NCBI RefSeq assembly: GCF_001440345.1
Contig: NZ_LJYX01000025.1
Span: 1-64,000 of the forward strand
Direction of reading: 5' to 3'
DNA from: Colwellia sp. TT2012
GTDB lineage: Bacteria; Pseudomonadota; Gammaproteobacteria; Enterobacterales; Alteromonadaceae
DNA: 64,000 bases
The notes under the pieces were generated by a model. The model searched no databases and had not been told where the DNA came from. It was given only the letters and a program-made list of their open reading frames with translations. Numbering within the stretch: the stretch's first letter is position 1; every line of letters begins with the position of its first letter. This document shows positions 56,742 through 64,000 of the stretch, in pieces. Position numbers and translations under genes: made by a program.

Positions 56742-57812
56742 TTAGCCTTTATGAGCTGCATCTAACGGCGGCTCTTTAGCCAAAACGAGCTGCTGCCAGC
56801 CTAGCGTGACTATGGTTAAGGGTAGGGCGCTTTGTTTAGCTGATAAATAGATATATGTATTTGAGAGCTGCTTAATCACAAACGCCTGTTGCTGGTAATG
56901 TTCAGTTTCAGTCGAATGGCTGACGAGCACCATAATTAAGGCTCGACCTTGGCTATCAACACTATTAAGCGCCTCAATAGGCAAGCGATAAGCCAAGCTA
57001 TCAGTAGTAATGTCTGTTGTTATCCGGGCCAACTGGCCAACAACCACTTGATTAGAACTTATATTTTCTAAAAATATCTCAATGGTAAATAAATGACTTT
57101 GTTGATCGGCAATCGCTGGGATTTTACTGACAGTGCCAGATATAGCAGAAAATTCAGTTAAATTTACCGAAATTTTTTGCCGCAATTTAACTAATTTCAC
57201 TTCTGCTGCCGTTAACGCGACACGCACCACTAAGTTATTTTCGGTGGCTGCTAATTGCAATGCACTTTGATTAGGGCTCTGCAACTCACCCAATTCGGTA
57301 AAGCGCTTTACTAGTACACCATCAAAAGGCGCGCGTAATTGCGCTTTACTAAGATTATATGAAGCCACTTTATAACTGGCACGCGTCGTTAACAACAAGG
57401 TTTTAGCATCATCAAGAGCTTGTTGTGAGCTTAATTTTTTACTGAGCAGGGTTTTAATACGCTTAACAGCTCGCTTTGCTTGTAATAAACGCGCATAACT
57501 GGCATTTTTTTCCGCTATTAGCTCAGTTGAGTCAAGTTGGGCAAGCAATTGCCCTTTAGTAAACTTTTCGCCTTCATCAATGTTAAGCTGGCTCAGGTAG
57601 CCACTGCTTTTAAATGACAACGTTAAAGTACGCTTAAAAGCTAACTTACCGGTACGGTTAATCTGTTTAACAATCAGCTCAGCCTTAAGGGTTTTCGTTG
57701 CAAGCGTTTGTCCATAAACGGGTGTAATTAACAACGTAGCGACGACAAAAAAACTGAATAGTAAAATGGCGGCTATTTGTGCTGAAAGTAACCGGTAAAG
57801 ACGTGGTTTCAT
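56742..57812 (-). CDS. RND efflux periplasmic adaptor (membrane fusion protein)
   Basis: A 356-residue HlyD/AcrA-type adaptor. An N-terminal anchor (AAILLFSFFVVATLLITPVY), a lipoyl-like half motif (SGYLSQLNIDEGEKFTKGQL), a short coiled-coil hairpin (ASYARLLQAKRAVKRIKTLL and following), and a second lipoyl half (APFDGVLVKRFTELGELQSP). The family links the inner-membrane pump to an outer-membrane channel. Start at 57812; Met1 in MKPRLYRL is the only sensible one. The gap to the tRNA is 227 bp and contains no further gene. Confidence 0.88.
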   Translation of the reverse strand: MKPRLYRLLSAQIAAILLFSFFVVATLLITPVYGQTLATKTLKAELIVKQINRTGKLAFKRTLTLSFKSSGYLSQLNIDEGEKFTKGQLLAQLDSTELIAEKNASYARLLQAKRAVKRIKTLLSKKLSSQQALDDAKTLLLTTRASYKVASYNLSKAQLRAPFDGVLVKRFTELGELQSPNQSALQLAATENNLVVRVALTAAEVKLVKLRQKISVNLTEFSAISGTVSKIPAIADQQSHLFTIEIFLENISSNQVVVGQLARITTDITTDSLAYRLPIEALNSVDSQGRALIMVLVSHSTETEHYQQQAFVIKQLSNTYIYLSAKQSALPLTIVTLGWQQLVLAKEPPLDAAHKG

Positions 57813-58039
57813 TTTGAGAATACAACCGAAAATTTAATAGGGTATTCATAACATTAGGCAGTTTTTTCACGAAAGTACATAAATTTGATAAATATGCTAA
57901 AGATAAGAGCTCAACACAAATATAGCTAGTAAATAATGTGATATTTTCGACAACTTAACTAGACAAGTATATTGATAAATTATAGTATTTGCCGCGCATT
58001 CCTTAAGGTAATATTAATATTAAGACTTTGCCTAAAAAA

Positions 58040-58116
58040 CCACCCGTAGCTCAGCTGGATAGAGCGATGCCCTCCGGAGGCATAGGTCACAGGTTCGAAT
58101 CCTGTCGGGTGGACCA
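58040..58116 (+). tRNA. tRNA-Arg, anticodon CCG
   Basis: CCACCCG at the 5' end pairs with CGGGTGG, the D-arm is TAGCTCAGCTGGATAGAGC, the anticodon stem-loop ATGCC-CTCCGGA-GGCAT gives anticodon CCG (codon CGG), and the T-loop TTCGAATC with an encoded CCA completes the molecule. An integrase remnant 170 bp downstream suggests that its 3' end has served as an integration site. Confidence 0.96.
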
Positions 58117-58288
58117 TTTACACAATTTTCCCCATCAATAACACGCTACAAACCACGAAAACCCTAATAAAACACCCTACATAGTTATCAGTAGCTATTT
58201 ATTAAAACCAATCTATATAGTAACATTCATAGTAACACTGGCGAGTCCAGCTCCTAATTCACCCTATATTTTAAATACTGGTGTTACT

Positions 58289-58575
58289 ATGGCCAAGATA
58301 ATATCCCCTCTAACAACCACAGAAGTTAAGCACGCTAAGCCAAAATAAAAAGAGTACAAACTAATGGTTTGATGCTTAGAATTAAGCCCAGTGGCTCTAA
58401 AATATGGCTATTCAATTACTATCGACCGTTCACCAAAAAACGATCTAATTTAGGTTTTGACCAATATCCAGATGTTACTTTAGCTAAAGCCAGAGAAAAA
58501 CGAGCCGAAGCAAGAGGCAAAGGCTATAAACCTGACCAAACAAAGAACTATGGTACAAGTCGAGTAAAGGAATAA
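58289..58575 (+). pseudogene. P4-type tyrosine integrase, N-terminal remnant
   Basis: From the ATG at 58289 the frame reads MAKIISPLTTTEVKHAKPK, then a TAA, EYKL and a frameshift into MLRIKPSGSKIWLFNYYRPF, TKKRSNLGFDQYPDVTLAKA and REKRAEARGKG. This is the arm-binding N-terminal domain (DUF4102 type) of P4/CP4-like integrases, ending after about 95 codons without the catalytic domain. It lies directly after a tRNA gene, the normal place for such an enzyme. The region upstream holds AGTAACA repeats (58221-58236) and an inverted GTGTTACT at 58281-58288. The rest of the element is gone from the window, so this is the scar of a lost island. Confidence 0.8.
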
Positions 58576-58650
58576 AACATATTTCCAAATCGTGGGATGA
58601 CTTGCTGGTTTGAGTTATCTCTAAGGTAATTTAACTAAACTACAGGCAAT

Positions 58651-58675
58651 AAAAAAGCACCAATCAATGGTGCTT
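58651..58675 (-). terminator. Terminator of PEP-CTERM gene 2
   Basis: AAGCACCA and TGGTGCTT form a perfect 8-bp stem; read on the minus strand it is followed by TTTT, 47 bp after the stop of the PEP-CTERM gene. Confidence 0.7.
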
Positions 58676-58721
58676 AATGTTTTACTCATTACTTGAATGT
58701 AGGAGTATTAAACAGATTAGC

Positions 58722-59438
58722 TTACTGTTTTTTGAATCTACGTGCTGCTAAACCCATAAGACCTAATGCGAAGATGGCAAGGGTAGTAGGTTCTGGGACA
58801 GAGGTAGGATCAAAGCCATTAGGATCACCCGCTTCATCAAGAAAGAAATTATCTAATCCCATTCCAACAGCGGTACTATTATTACCGTTAGTAAATGAAA
58901 ACCAACTGATATCGTCAAATAACATGTTTGATGCTGCAATGGTAATTAAAGGGTCTGGACCATTACCTAACCCCCAGTCATCTGAGGCGACATTAAATAT
59001 ACCAAGTGCTTTAGAAGTGTTTATATAAACTTGTTCAGTGCCTATTGAACCTCCACCACCATTTGATGTATTAGTACTCACACTAAAGCCGCCAAGATCA
59101 AATGTTGTACCATCTACTTTAGATACTTTTACTTCAGTAACATTACCGCAACAACCATCAAGCCAATGCCAGTGAACAACATCATTACCAGTATTGTAGT
59201 AATCTCCAATTGATGACGCGAATGCAGTAGGTAATCCCGTAAAGAAAAACTCGAATTTAAATCCATCTTCTACATAGAAAGCGGCATTATCAAAAAGAAT
59301 AAAATTATTCGTTGTCCCAACCCCTCCTCCGTTTTTAGTAACATCTCCTCCCGTAAAATCTATAAATGTAGCATTAGCAAAACCACTAACAGATAAAACT
59401 AATCCAGCAACAGCCGCTTTTAACATTTTTATATTCAT
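58722..59438 (-). CDS. PEP-CTERM sorting domain protein 2
   Basis: A 238-residue secreted protein from the ATG at 59438, chosen because AAAGGAAAA lies 6-14 nt upstream and the leader MNIKMLKAAVAGLVLSVSG FANA then starts cleanly; an upstream ATG at 59480 would add 14 residues before the signal peptide. The mature part is rich in Gly, Asn, Ser and Thr with strand-like segments (FEFFFTGLPTAFASSIGD, WHWLDGCCGN with paired Cys) and has no recognised domain. The tail VPEPTTLAIFALGLMGLAAR RFKKQ (split) is near-identical to that of the protein at 1657-2328. Expression is expected from the sigma-54 box at 59504. Confidence 0.88.
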   Translation of the reverse strand: MNIKMLKAAVAGLVLSVSGFANATFIDFTGGDVTKNGGGVGTTNNFILFDNAAFYVEDGFKFEFFFTGLPTAFASSIGDYYNTGNDVVHWHWLDGCCGNVTEVKVSKVDGTTFDLGGFSVSTNTSNGGGGSIGTEQVYINTSKALGIFNVASDDWGLGNGPDPLITIAASNMLFDDISWFSFTNGNNSTAVGMGLDNFFLDEAGDPNGFDPTSVPEPTTLAIFALGLMGLAARRFKKQ

Positions 59439-59503
59439 CGTATTTTCCTTTGTAATACATTCCTTGAAATAGAAAGGCATTATTTTTGTAGTTGCTGTAC
59501 AAA

Positions 59504-59519
59504 GGCAATAAGTATACCA
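59504..59519 (-). promoter_or_regulatory. Sigma-54 (-24/-12) promoter of PEP-CTERM gene 2
   Basis: Read on the minus strand: TGGTATACTTATTGCC. GG and GC have the required 10-bp spacing; -12 TTGC is perfect, -24 is TGGTAT instead of TGGCAC. It lies 67 nt upstream of the ATG at 59438. The 339-bp gap 59439-59777 holds no other gene that I can support. Confidence 0.65.
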
Positions 59520-59581
59520 CTCTTAATAAAACCCTTTATTTCAGTGTCATAGTAAAAATAAATAATACTTAAATTAATAAA

Positions 59582-59601
59582 TGTAAAATAACCTGACACT
59601 A
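59582..59601 (-). promoter_or_regulatory. Putative PrsR upstream activating site of PEP-CTERM gene 2
   Basis: On the minus strand TAGTGTCAGGTTATTTTACA, near-identical to the site at 1487-1506. It is 62 bp from the -24 box, against 61 bp at the other gene. About 50 bp nearer the promoter (59543-59554) ACTATGACACTG gives an inverted half-site TGACACT. Assignment to PrsR is inference from context. Confidence 0.6.
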
Positions 59602-59723
59602 TTCCCTCCGTAAACTACTGTATTATTTACATTTGTTTAATAAGTATATTCATGTCTAAGCCTACAGCAAAACGTCAATAATTATCCGTATAGGCAGTAA
59701 CCGCGACGAGGGCATAATATCAG

Positions 59724-59748
59724 TAAAAAACCAGCACTAAGCTGGTTT
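59724..59748 (-). terminator. Terminator of the parAB end of the operon
   Basis: AAACCAGC and GCTGGTTT pair with a 5-nt loop; on the minus strand it is followed by TTTTTTA, 30 bp after the parB stop. Confidence 0.8.
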
Positions 59749-59777
59749 CTAATTTTGGTAAGTTTATCGATAAAATA

Positions 59778-60671
59778 TTAGTTAATTTTAGCTAATATTT
59801 CGGTAAGTTTGTCTAAATTAGCATAAGAAATGACCAGCTTACCTTTACCTTTTGTATTGTGGCTAATCGCAACTTTAGCGCCAAGCTTGTCAGCTAAGCC
59901 TTGTTCCATTGCAACGGTTTCACTGGCTTTTTCAACTTTTTCTTTTGCCACAACCGGATTTTGAATTTTCTTAATTAAGCTCTCAGTTTCTCTTACCGTT
60001 AACTCTTTAGTTGCCACAGTTTGTGCTGCTGACGTTTGTGCCTCACCATCCAGTGCTAATAAAGCACGGGCGTGGCCCATTTCAATATCACCATTTTCTA
60101 AAAAGGTTTTTACTTCTTGATTTAAGTTATTTAAACGTAATAAATTACTAACCGTAGTACGTGATTTACCAATGGCAATCGCAACTTCTTGATGCGTTAA
60201 ATCGAATTCAGTTAATAAGCGCTCTAACGCGATTGCTTCTTCCATGGCATTAAGATCTTCACGCTGAATATTCTCAATTAAGGCAATAGCGACAGCTGAT
60301 TCATCAGGTACATTTTTAATAAGACAAGGAATAACATCAAGTTTTGCTAATTTTGCCGCACGCCAGCGACGTTCTCCAGCAATAATTTCATACTGTTCAC
60401 CCGCCACTAAACGCACCACAATGGGCTGAATAATACCTTGCGCTTGAATGGATAATGATAATTCTTCTAGGCCAGTATCCGACATATCACGACGGGGTTG
60501 ATATTTACCAGGAACAATCGAAGTGATGGCAATTTTTTGAAACTCGTTATCGCTAGTTATTACTGTGTGACTTTCTTTCGCGCTATCTATTGCTGCGGGA
60601 ATCGCTGGTGATAATAAAGCATCAAGTCCGCGACCTAAGCGACTAACGCCTTTACGTTTTGCTGTACTCAT
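59778..60671 (-). CDS. parB: Chromosome partitioning protein ParB
   Basis: A 297-residue centromere-binding CTPase. GRGLDALLSPAIPA near the start is the ParA-contact segment; IVPGKYQPRRDMSDTGLEEL SLSIQAQGIIQPIVVR (split) opens the ParB/Srx domain with GERRWRAAKLA as the nucleotide motif; QEVAIAIGKSRTTVSNLLRL is the HTH that reads parS. The C-terminal LVISYANLDKLTEILAKIN is the dimer domain. No perfect parS sequence is seen in the window. Last gene of the mnmG-rsmG-parA-parB block, 14 bp after parA and closed by a strong terminator. Confidence 0.96.
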   Translation of the reverse strand: MSTAKRKGVSRLGRGLDALLSPAIPAAIDSAKESHTVITSDNEFQKIAITSIVPGKYQPRRDMSDTGLEELSLSIQAQGIIQPIVVRLVAGEQYEIIAGERRWRAAKLAKLDVIPCLIKNVPDESAVAIALIENIQREDLNAMEEAIALERLLTEFDLTHQEVAIAIGKSRTTVSNLLRLNNLNQEVKTFLENGDIEMGHARALLALDGEAQTSAAQTVATKELTVRETESLIKKIQNPVVAKEKVEKASETVAMEQGLADKLGAKVAISHNTKGKGKLVISYANLDKLTEILAKIN

Positions 60672-60685
60672 AATTTTCCTTTGCG

Positions 60686-61492
60686 CTAATTGGCGACACT
60701 GGCGGCAGCTTTTTGGGCTTTTTTCGCGGCATCATTTTTACGTAACACTTCACCAGCAAGAGCTAAATAGGCTTTAGCGCCGGTTGAAGATTTATCATAA
60801 TACATAACTGGCGTACCAAAACTCGGAGCTTCAGCTAAACGAACATTTCGAGGGATTACACTACGATAAACTTTATCACCAAAATGGCGTTTTAATTGCT
60901 CAGATACATCATTTGCTAAGCGGTTGCGAGGATCATACATAGTACGAAGTATGCCTTCAATATGTAATTTATCATTCACTACTGACGTTAACTTAGTGAT
61001 GGTATCCATAAGTGCTGTTAAGCCTTCTAACGCATAGTATTCACATTGCATTGGCACTAAAACAGAATCAGCTGCCGTCATAGCGTTAACGGTCAGCATA
61101 TTGAGTGATGGTGGGCAGTCGATGATAATAAAATCATAGTAGTCTTTTACGGGCGCTAGGGCGCTTTTTAAACGCTGTTCTCGAGCAAAAACGCCCATCA
61201 ATTTAATTTCTGCTGCGGTAACATCGGCATTGGCTGAAATTAAATGATAAAGACCTGAGGTTTCTTTAATGACAACCTGTTCAACACTCTGCTCTTCAAC
61301 CAGTAATTCATAACAGGTGGCATGAACATTGTATTTATCAACACCACTAGCCATGGTGGCATTGCCTTGCGGATCTAAATCAATTAATAAAATTTTGCGT
61401 TTTGTTGCCGCCAACGAGGCAGCCAAATTAACTGCGGTTGTAGTTTTACCCACACCACCTTTTTGGTTTGCAATTGCTATTATTTTTCCCAC
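60686..61492 (-). CDS. parA: Chromosome partitioning ATPase ParA/Soj
   Basis: A 268-residue deviant Walker ATPase: KGGVGKTTTAVNLAASLA at the N-terminus (residues 10-27), LLIDLDPQGNATMASGVDK, and IIDCPPSLNMLTVNAMTAAD. It forms gradients that move ParB-parS complexes. Length and order match chromosomal Soj. The C-terminal tail AAKKAQKAAASVAN is Ala/Lys-rich. It starts 14 bp after rsmG and precedes parB closely. Confidence 0.96.
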   Translation of the reverse strand: MGKIIAIANQKGGVGKTTTAVNLAASLAATKRKILLIDLDPQGNATMASGVDKYNVHATCYELLVEEQSVEQVVIKETSGLYHLISANADVTAAEIKLMGVFAREQRLKSALAPVKDYYDFIIIDCPPSLNMLTVNAMTAADSVLVPMQCEYYALEGLTALMDTITKLTSVVNDKLHIEGILRTMYDPRNRLANDVSEQLKRHFGDKVYRSVIPRNVRLAEAPSFGTPVMYYDKSSTGAKAYLALAGEVLRKNDAAKKAQKAAASVAN

Positions 61493-61506
61493 AAGCGCCT
61501 CTATTG

Positions 61507-62148
61507 TTATTTTTGTTGCTCGTGCAACTTCTTCAAGACCAGAACGTGACGTTCACCAACCAAGCCAGGTACGGTGATCTTATGACTGTCTACTAAAGTA
61601 ATATTTTCAGGTAATTGCGAGATTTCATCCTGAGGATATTGCCCTTTAAGTGCAAAAAACAGTCCTTGTTCTGTGGTTATCAAATGCTGACACCAGCTTA
61701 CCATATCATTAAGGGAAGAAAATGCGCGACTTAAGACACCATCAAAAGGTTGCTCGCCTTGATAGTCTTCAACTCTTGCCTTCACTGGCGTAACATTAGT
61801 GAGTTTTAATTGAAAAATAGCTTGTCTAAGGAAGGTAATACGTTTACCTAAACTGTCTAATAAGACAAAACTTCTTTCTGGGTATAAAATAGCCAATGGT
61901 ATACCGGGTAAACCCGCACCCGTACCGACATCGATAAAATTCTTACCAATAAGTACTTCGCCGACCATTAAACTATCCATAATATGTTTAATTAACATAT
62001 CACTAGGATCACGAACTGAAGTAAGGTTATAAGTTTTATTCCATTTGTTGAGTAGCTCAACGTATTGAATAAGTAAATCTATTTGCTGATGAGATACGAC
62101 GAGCTGCGTTTTACTGATCAGTGTCGTTAATTCTTGTGTTAAAGTCAT
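61507..62148 (-). CDS. rsmG: 16S rRNA (guanine527-N7)-methyltransferase
   Basis: A 213-residue SAM-dependent enzyme that methylates G527 of 16S rRNA. The SAM motif is FIDVGTGAGLPGIPLAILYP near residue 67; KWNKTYNLTSVRDPSDMLIK HIMDSL (split) and GVLSRAFSSLNDMVSWC are family signatures. The gene is complete. It follows mnmG with a 60-bp gap that contains a small hairpin, and runs into parA 14 bp later. Confidence 0.95.
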   Translation of the reverse strand: MTLTQELTTLISKTQLVVSHQQIDLLIQYVELLNKWNKTYNLTSVRDPSDMLIKHIMDSLMVGEVLIGKNFIDVGTGAGLPGIPLAILYPERSFVLLDSLGKRITFLRQAIFQLKLTNVTPVKARVEDYQGEQPFDGVLSRAFSSLNDMVSWCQHLITTEQGLFFALKGQYPQDEISQLPENITLVDSHKITVPGLVGERHVLVLKKLHEQQK

Positions 62149-62168
62149 TTTTATTTAGACGAGCTTAA

Positions 62169-62185
62169 CTAACTTGTTAAGTTAG
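62169..62185. other. Small hairpin between mnmG and rsmG
   Basis: CTAACTT and AAGTTAG pair with a GTT loop, flanked by GAGC and GCTC that could extend the stem imperfectly. No T-run; it may modulate expression or mRNA processing within the operon. Confidence 0.35.
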
Positions 62186-62208
62186 CAGCTCGCCCCTAGC
62201 TATTGCTT

Positions 62209-64000
62209 TTAGCCTAATTTGCGTAAAAGACCGTGTTTTTTTAAGTAGACTAATAATAACGAAATTGCCGCCGGAGTAATACCAGAAATTCGTGAAGCTT
62301 TACCAATAGTTTCTGGACGAGCATCTTTTAGCTTAGCGACAACTTCATTAGAGAGCCCTGAAATTTGTTGATAATTAAGATCCATTGGGATCAAAGTATT
62401 TTCATTACGCTTTTTCTTAGCTATTTCATCTAACTGTCTATCAATATAGCCCGCGTATTTGGTTTGAATTTCAATCTGTTGAGAAGCTTCTTTATCAGCC
62501 GCTGCTGGCCCTAAACCTTCAATTTTCATCAGATCATCATATTTTACTTCTGGACGACGGATCAAATCTTCTAAACTGGCTTCTTTACTCAAAGGCGATT
62601 TTAGTAAGGCATTAATCTGATCAATATTGTGATGATCCTTTTGAATCCACGTTGAGCGTAACCGTTGACGCTCGAGTTCAATATTTTCCATTTTTTCATT
62701 AAATCGTTGCCAGCGAGCATCATCAACTAAGCCAACTTTACGACCTAGTTCGGTTAAACGAATATCGGCGTTATCTTCCCGCAATAACAAACGGTATTCA
62801 GCACGCGAAGTAAACATGCGATACGGTTCTTTAGTTCCTAATGTTGCTAAATCATCAATTAGCACACCGACATAAGCTTGGTCACGACCGAGAATAAACT
62901 CATCGCGCTCTTTTACTCTGTTGGCAGCATTAGTTGCGGCAATGAGGCCTTGCGCGGCAGCTTCTTCATAGCCGGTAGTACCATTAATTTGACCGGCAAA
63001 ATATAAGTTTTGCACAAATTTACTTTCTAAACTTTGCTTTAAATCACGAGGATCGAAGTAGTCATACTCAATGGCATAGCCTGGACGAGTAATAAAAGCA
63101 TTTTCAAAACCTTTAATTGAGCGTACTAAATCAATTTGTACATCAAAAGGTAAACTGGTTGAAATGCCATTAGGGTACACTTCATTGGTAGTTAAGCCTT
63201 CAGGCTCAACGAATATTTGATGTGAATTTTTATCGGCAAAACGAGTGATCTTGTCTTCAATAGATGGACAGTATCTTGGGCCTACGCCTTCAATGACACC
63301 CGTATACATGGGAGATCTATCTAAACCATCTCGAATAATCTGATGGGTTTTCTCATTGGTGTGAGTGATATAACAAGATATTTGTTTTGGATGATCAGCG
63401 CGAGAGCCCATAAAAGAAAATACCGGACGCGGTGTATCACCTGGTTGCTCTTCCATTACCGAAAAATCTATTGATCTTCCATCAAGCCTTGGTGGTGTTC
63501 CTGTTTTTAAACGACCCATTCTAAAAGGCATATCACGCATTTTTTCGGCTAGAGTGATACTGGCAGGATCACCTGCACGGCCGCCTTGATAATTATTTAG
63601 ACCAATGTGAATTTGTCCTGCAAGGAAAGTTCCAACGGTAAGTACCACTGTTTTTCCTTTAAATTTAAGACCCATTTGTGTTGATATGCCAACTACGCGA
63701 TCGTTTTCAAGGATCAAGTCATCACAGGGCTGTTGGAAAATAGTTAAATTTTCTTGGTTTTCCAATACGTTACGAACATAAGATCGATATAATACGCGAT
63801 CCGCTTGTGCTCGAGTCGCTCTTACGGCTGGACCCTTGCTTGAATTTAAGGTTCTAAATTGAATGGCACTATGATCAATGGCCGTTGCCATTAAACCACC
63901 GAGTGCATCAATTTCTTTAACCAGATGGCCCTTGCCAATGCCACCAATGGCAGGATTACAAGACATTTGGCCCAGAGTGTCAATGTTATGAGTTAACAAC
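62209..64000 (-). CDS. mnmG: tRNA uridine-5-carboxymethylaminomethyl modification enzyme MnmG, 5' end outside the window
   Basis: Some 597 residues of the FAD-dependent protein that with MnmE installs cmnm5U34 in tRNA. The frame is open at the edge and begins [20 protein letters not shown], which in E. coli MnmG is near residue 35, so the FAD-binding GxGxxG start is beyond the window. [39 protein letters not shown] and the C-terminal helical domain ending [18 protein letters not shown] confirm identity. The gene normally lies next to oriC and opens the rsmG-parAB operon. Confidence 0.97.
   Translation of the reverse strand, partial: LLTHNIDTLGQMSCNPAIGGIGKGHLVKEIDALGGLMATAIDHSAIQFRTLNSSKGPAVRATRAQADRVLYRSYVRNVLENQENLTIFQQPCDDLILENDRVVGISTQMGLKFKGKTVVLTVGTFLAGQIHIGLNNYQGGRAGDPASITLAEKMRDMPFRMGRLKTGTPPRLDGRSIDFSVMEEQPGDTPRPVFSFMGSRADHPKQISCYITHTNEKTHQIIRDGLDRSPMYTGVIEGVGPRYCPSIEDKITRFADKNSHQIFVEPEGLTTNEVYPNGISTSLPFDVQIDLVRSIKGFENAFITRPGYAIEYDYFDPRDLKQSLESKFVQNLYFAGQINGTTGYEEAAAQGLIAATNAANRVKERDEFILGRDQAYVGVLIDDLATLGTKEPYRMFTSRAEYRLLLREDNADIRLTELGRKVGLVDDARWQRFNEKMENIELERQRLRSTWIQKDHHNIDQINALLKSPLSKEASLEDLIRRPEVKYDDLMKIEGLGPAAADKEASQQIEIQTKYAGYIDRQLDEIAKKKRNENTLIPMDLNYQQISGLSNEVVAKLKDARPETIGKASRISGITPAAISLLLVYLKKHGLLRKLG

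Noticed and set aside
58117..58720. Looked for an attR-type copy of the tRNA-Arg 3' end
   Set aside because: No repeat of the T-arm/acceptor sequence is visible before the second PEP-CTERM gene, so no element boundary can be given.
59652..59681. ATG frame MSKPTAKRQ followed by a stop, reminiscent of RAYT N-termini
   Set aside because: Only nine codons and no further RAYT motif in any frame; it lies within the upstream region of PEP-CTERM gene 2.
59778..64000. Looked for parS (TGTTTCACGTGAAACA-type) sites near parAB
   Set aside because: No full or near-full palindrome was found by eye; only isolated GTTTCAC-like halves.

Overview
The window looks like chromosomal DNA of a marine, AT-rich gammaproteobacterium of the order Alteromonadales, most likely Colwelliaceae (Colwellia, Thalassotalea or a relative). 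The reasons are protein-level resemblance to that group, the mnmG-rsmG-parA-parB block typical of the oriC neighbourhood, and a complete exosortase A (XrtA)/PEP-CTERM system. The genus is an inference. No database search was run, and all family names come from reading motifs.

Layout. (1) 1-6.7 kb is an accessory, decaying stretch: the end of an IS3-type element inserted in a dead RAYT (REP-associated tyrosine transposase) gene, a PEP-CTERM protein gene with a sigma-54-type promoter, an IS4-like remnant, an intact RAYT gene bracketed by REP-like 14-mers, a truncated outer-membrane efflux gene, a His/Cys-rich small protein, a DUF4399 protein and a beta-barrel remnant. (2) 6.7-16 kb is mostly core: glutathione reductase, a very large Reg_prop/PAS/GGDEF/EAL sensor, oligopeptidase A and a 3-methyladenine glycosylase-like protein. 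(3) 16-23 kb is a polysaccharide-modification group: MBOAT acyltransferase, SGNH-like partner, GDP-mannose pyrophosphorylase/phosphomannose isomerase and two membrane-anchored beta-helix proteins. (4) 23.6-34.7 kb is a variable exopolysaccharide region: PP-loop protein, flippase, opine dehydrogenase pseudogene, asparagine-synthase-like protein, glycosyltransferases, deacetylase and O-ligase. (5) 33.5-53.5 kb is the conserved XrtA core: glycosyltransferases, amidotransferase, exosortase A, FemAB-like protein, deacetylase and priming sugar transferase on the minus strand; export lipoprotein, chain-length protein, tyrosine kinase, outer-membrane protein and ATPase on the plus strand; then the PrsR/PrsK two-component pair. 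(6) 53.6-57.8 kb is an RND efflux pair. (7) 58-59.5 kb has tRNA-Arg(CCG), a broken integrase and a second PEP-CTERM gene. (8) 59.8-64 kb is parB, parA, rsmG and the 3' part of mnmG.

How it fits together. The XrtA locus should make and export a polysaccharide and process PEP-CTERM proteins at the inner membrane. Two likely substrates lie at the two ends of the window, each with a signal peptide and a near-identical VPEP-hydrophobic-RRFKK tail. Both genes have a sigma-54-like -24/-12 promoter, and both carry a closely matching 20-bp element (TAGTGTCAG..TTATTTT..ACA) 61-62 bp upstream of the -24 box. PrsR, encoded between them, is a sigma-54-dependent activator, so these 20-mers are good candidates for its binding site. 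This shared, spacing-conserved architecture is the strongest unexpected signal in the window. Other points of interest are a 28-codon membrane peptide in the exopolysaccharide operon, the RAYT/REP unit, and the acetylation/beta-helix/mannose cluster.
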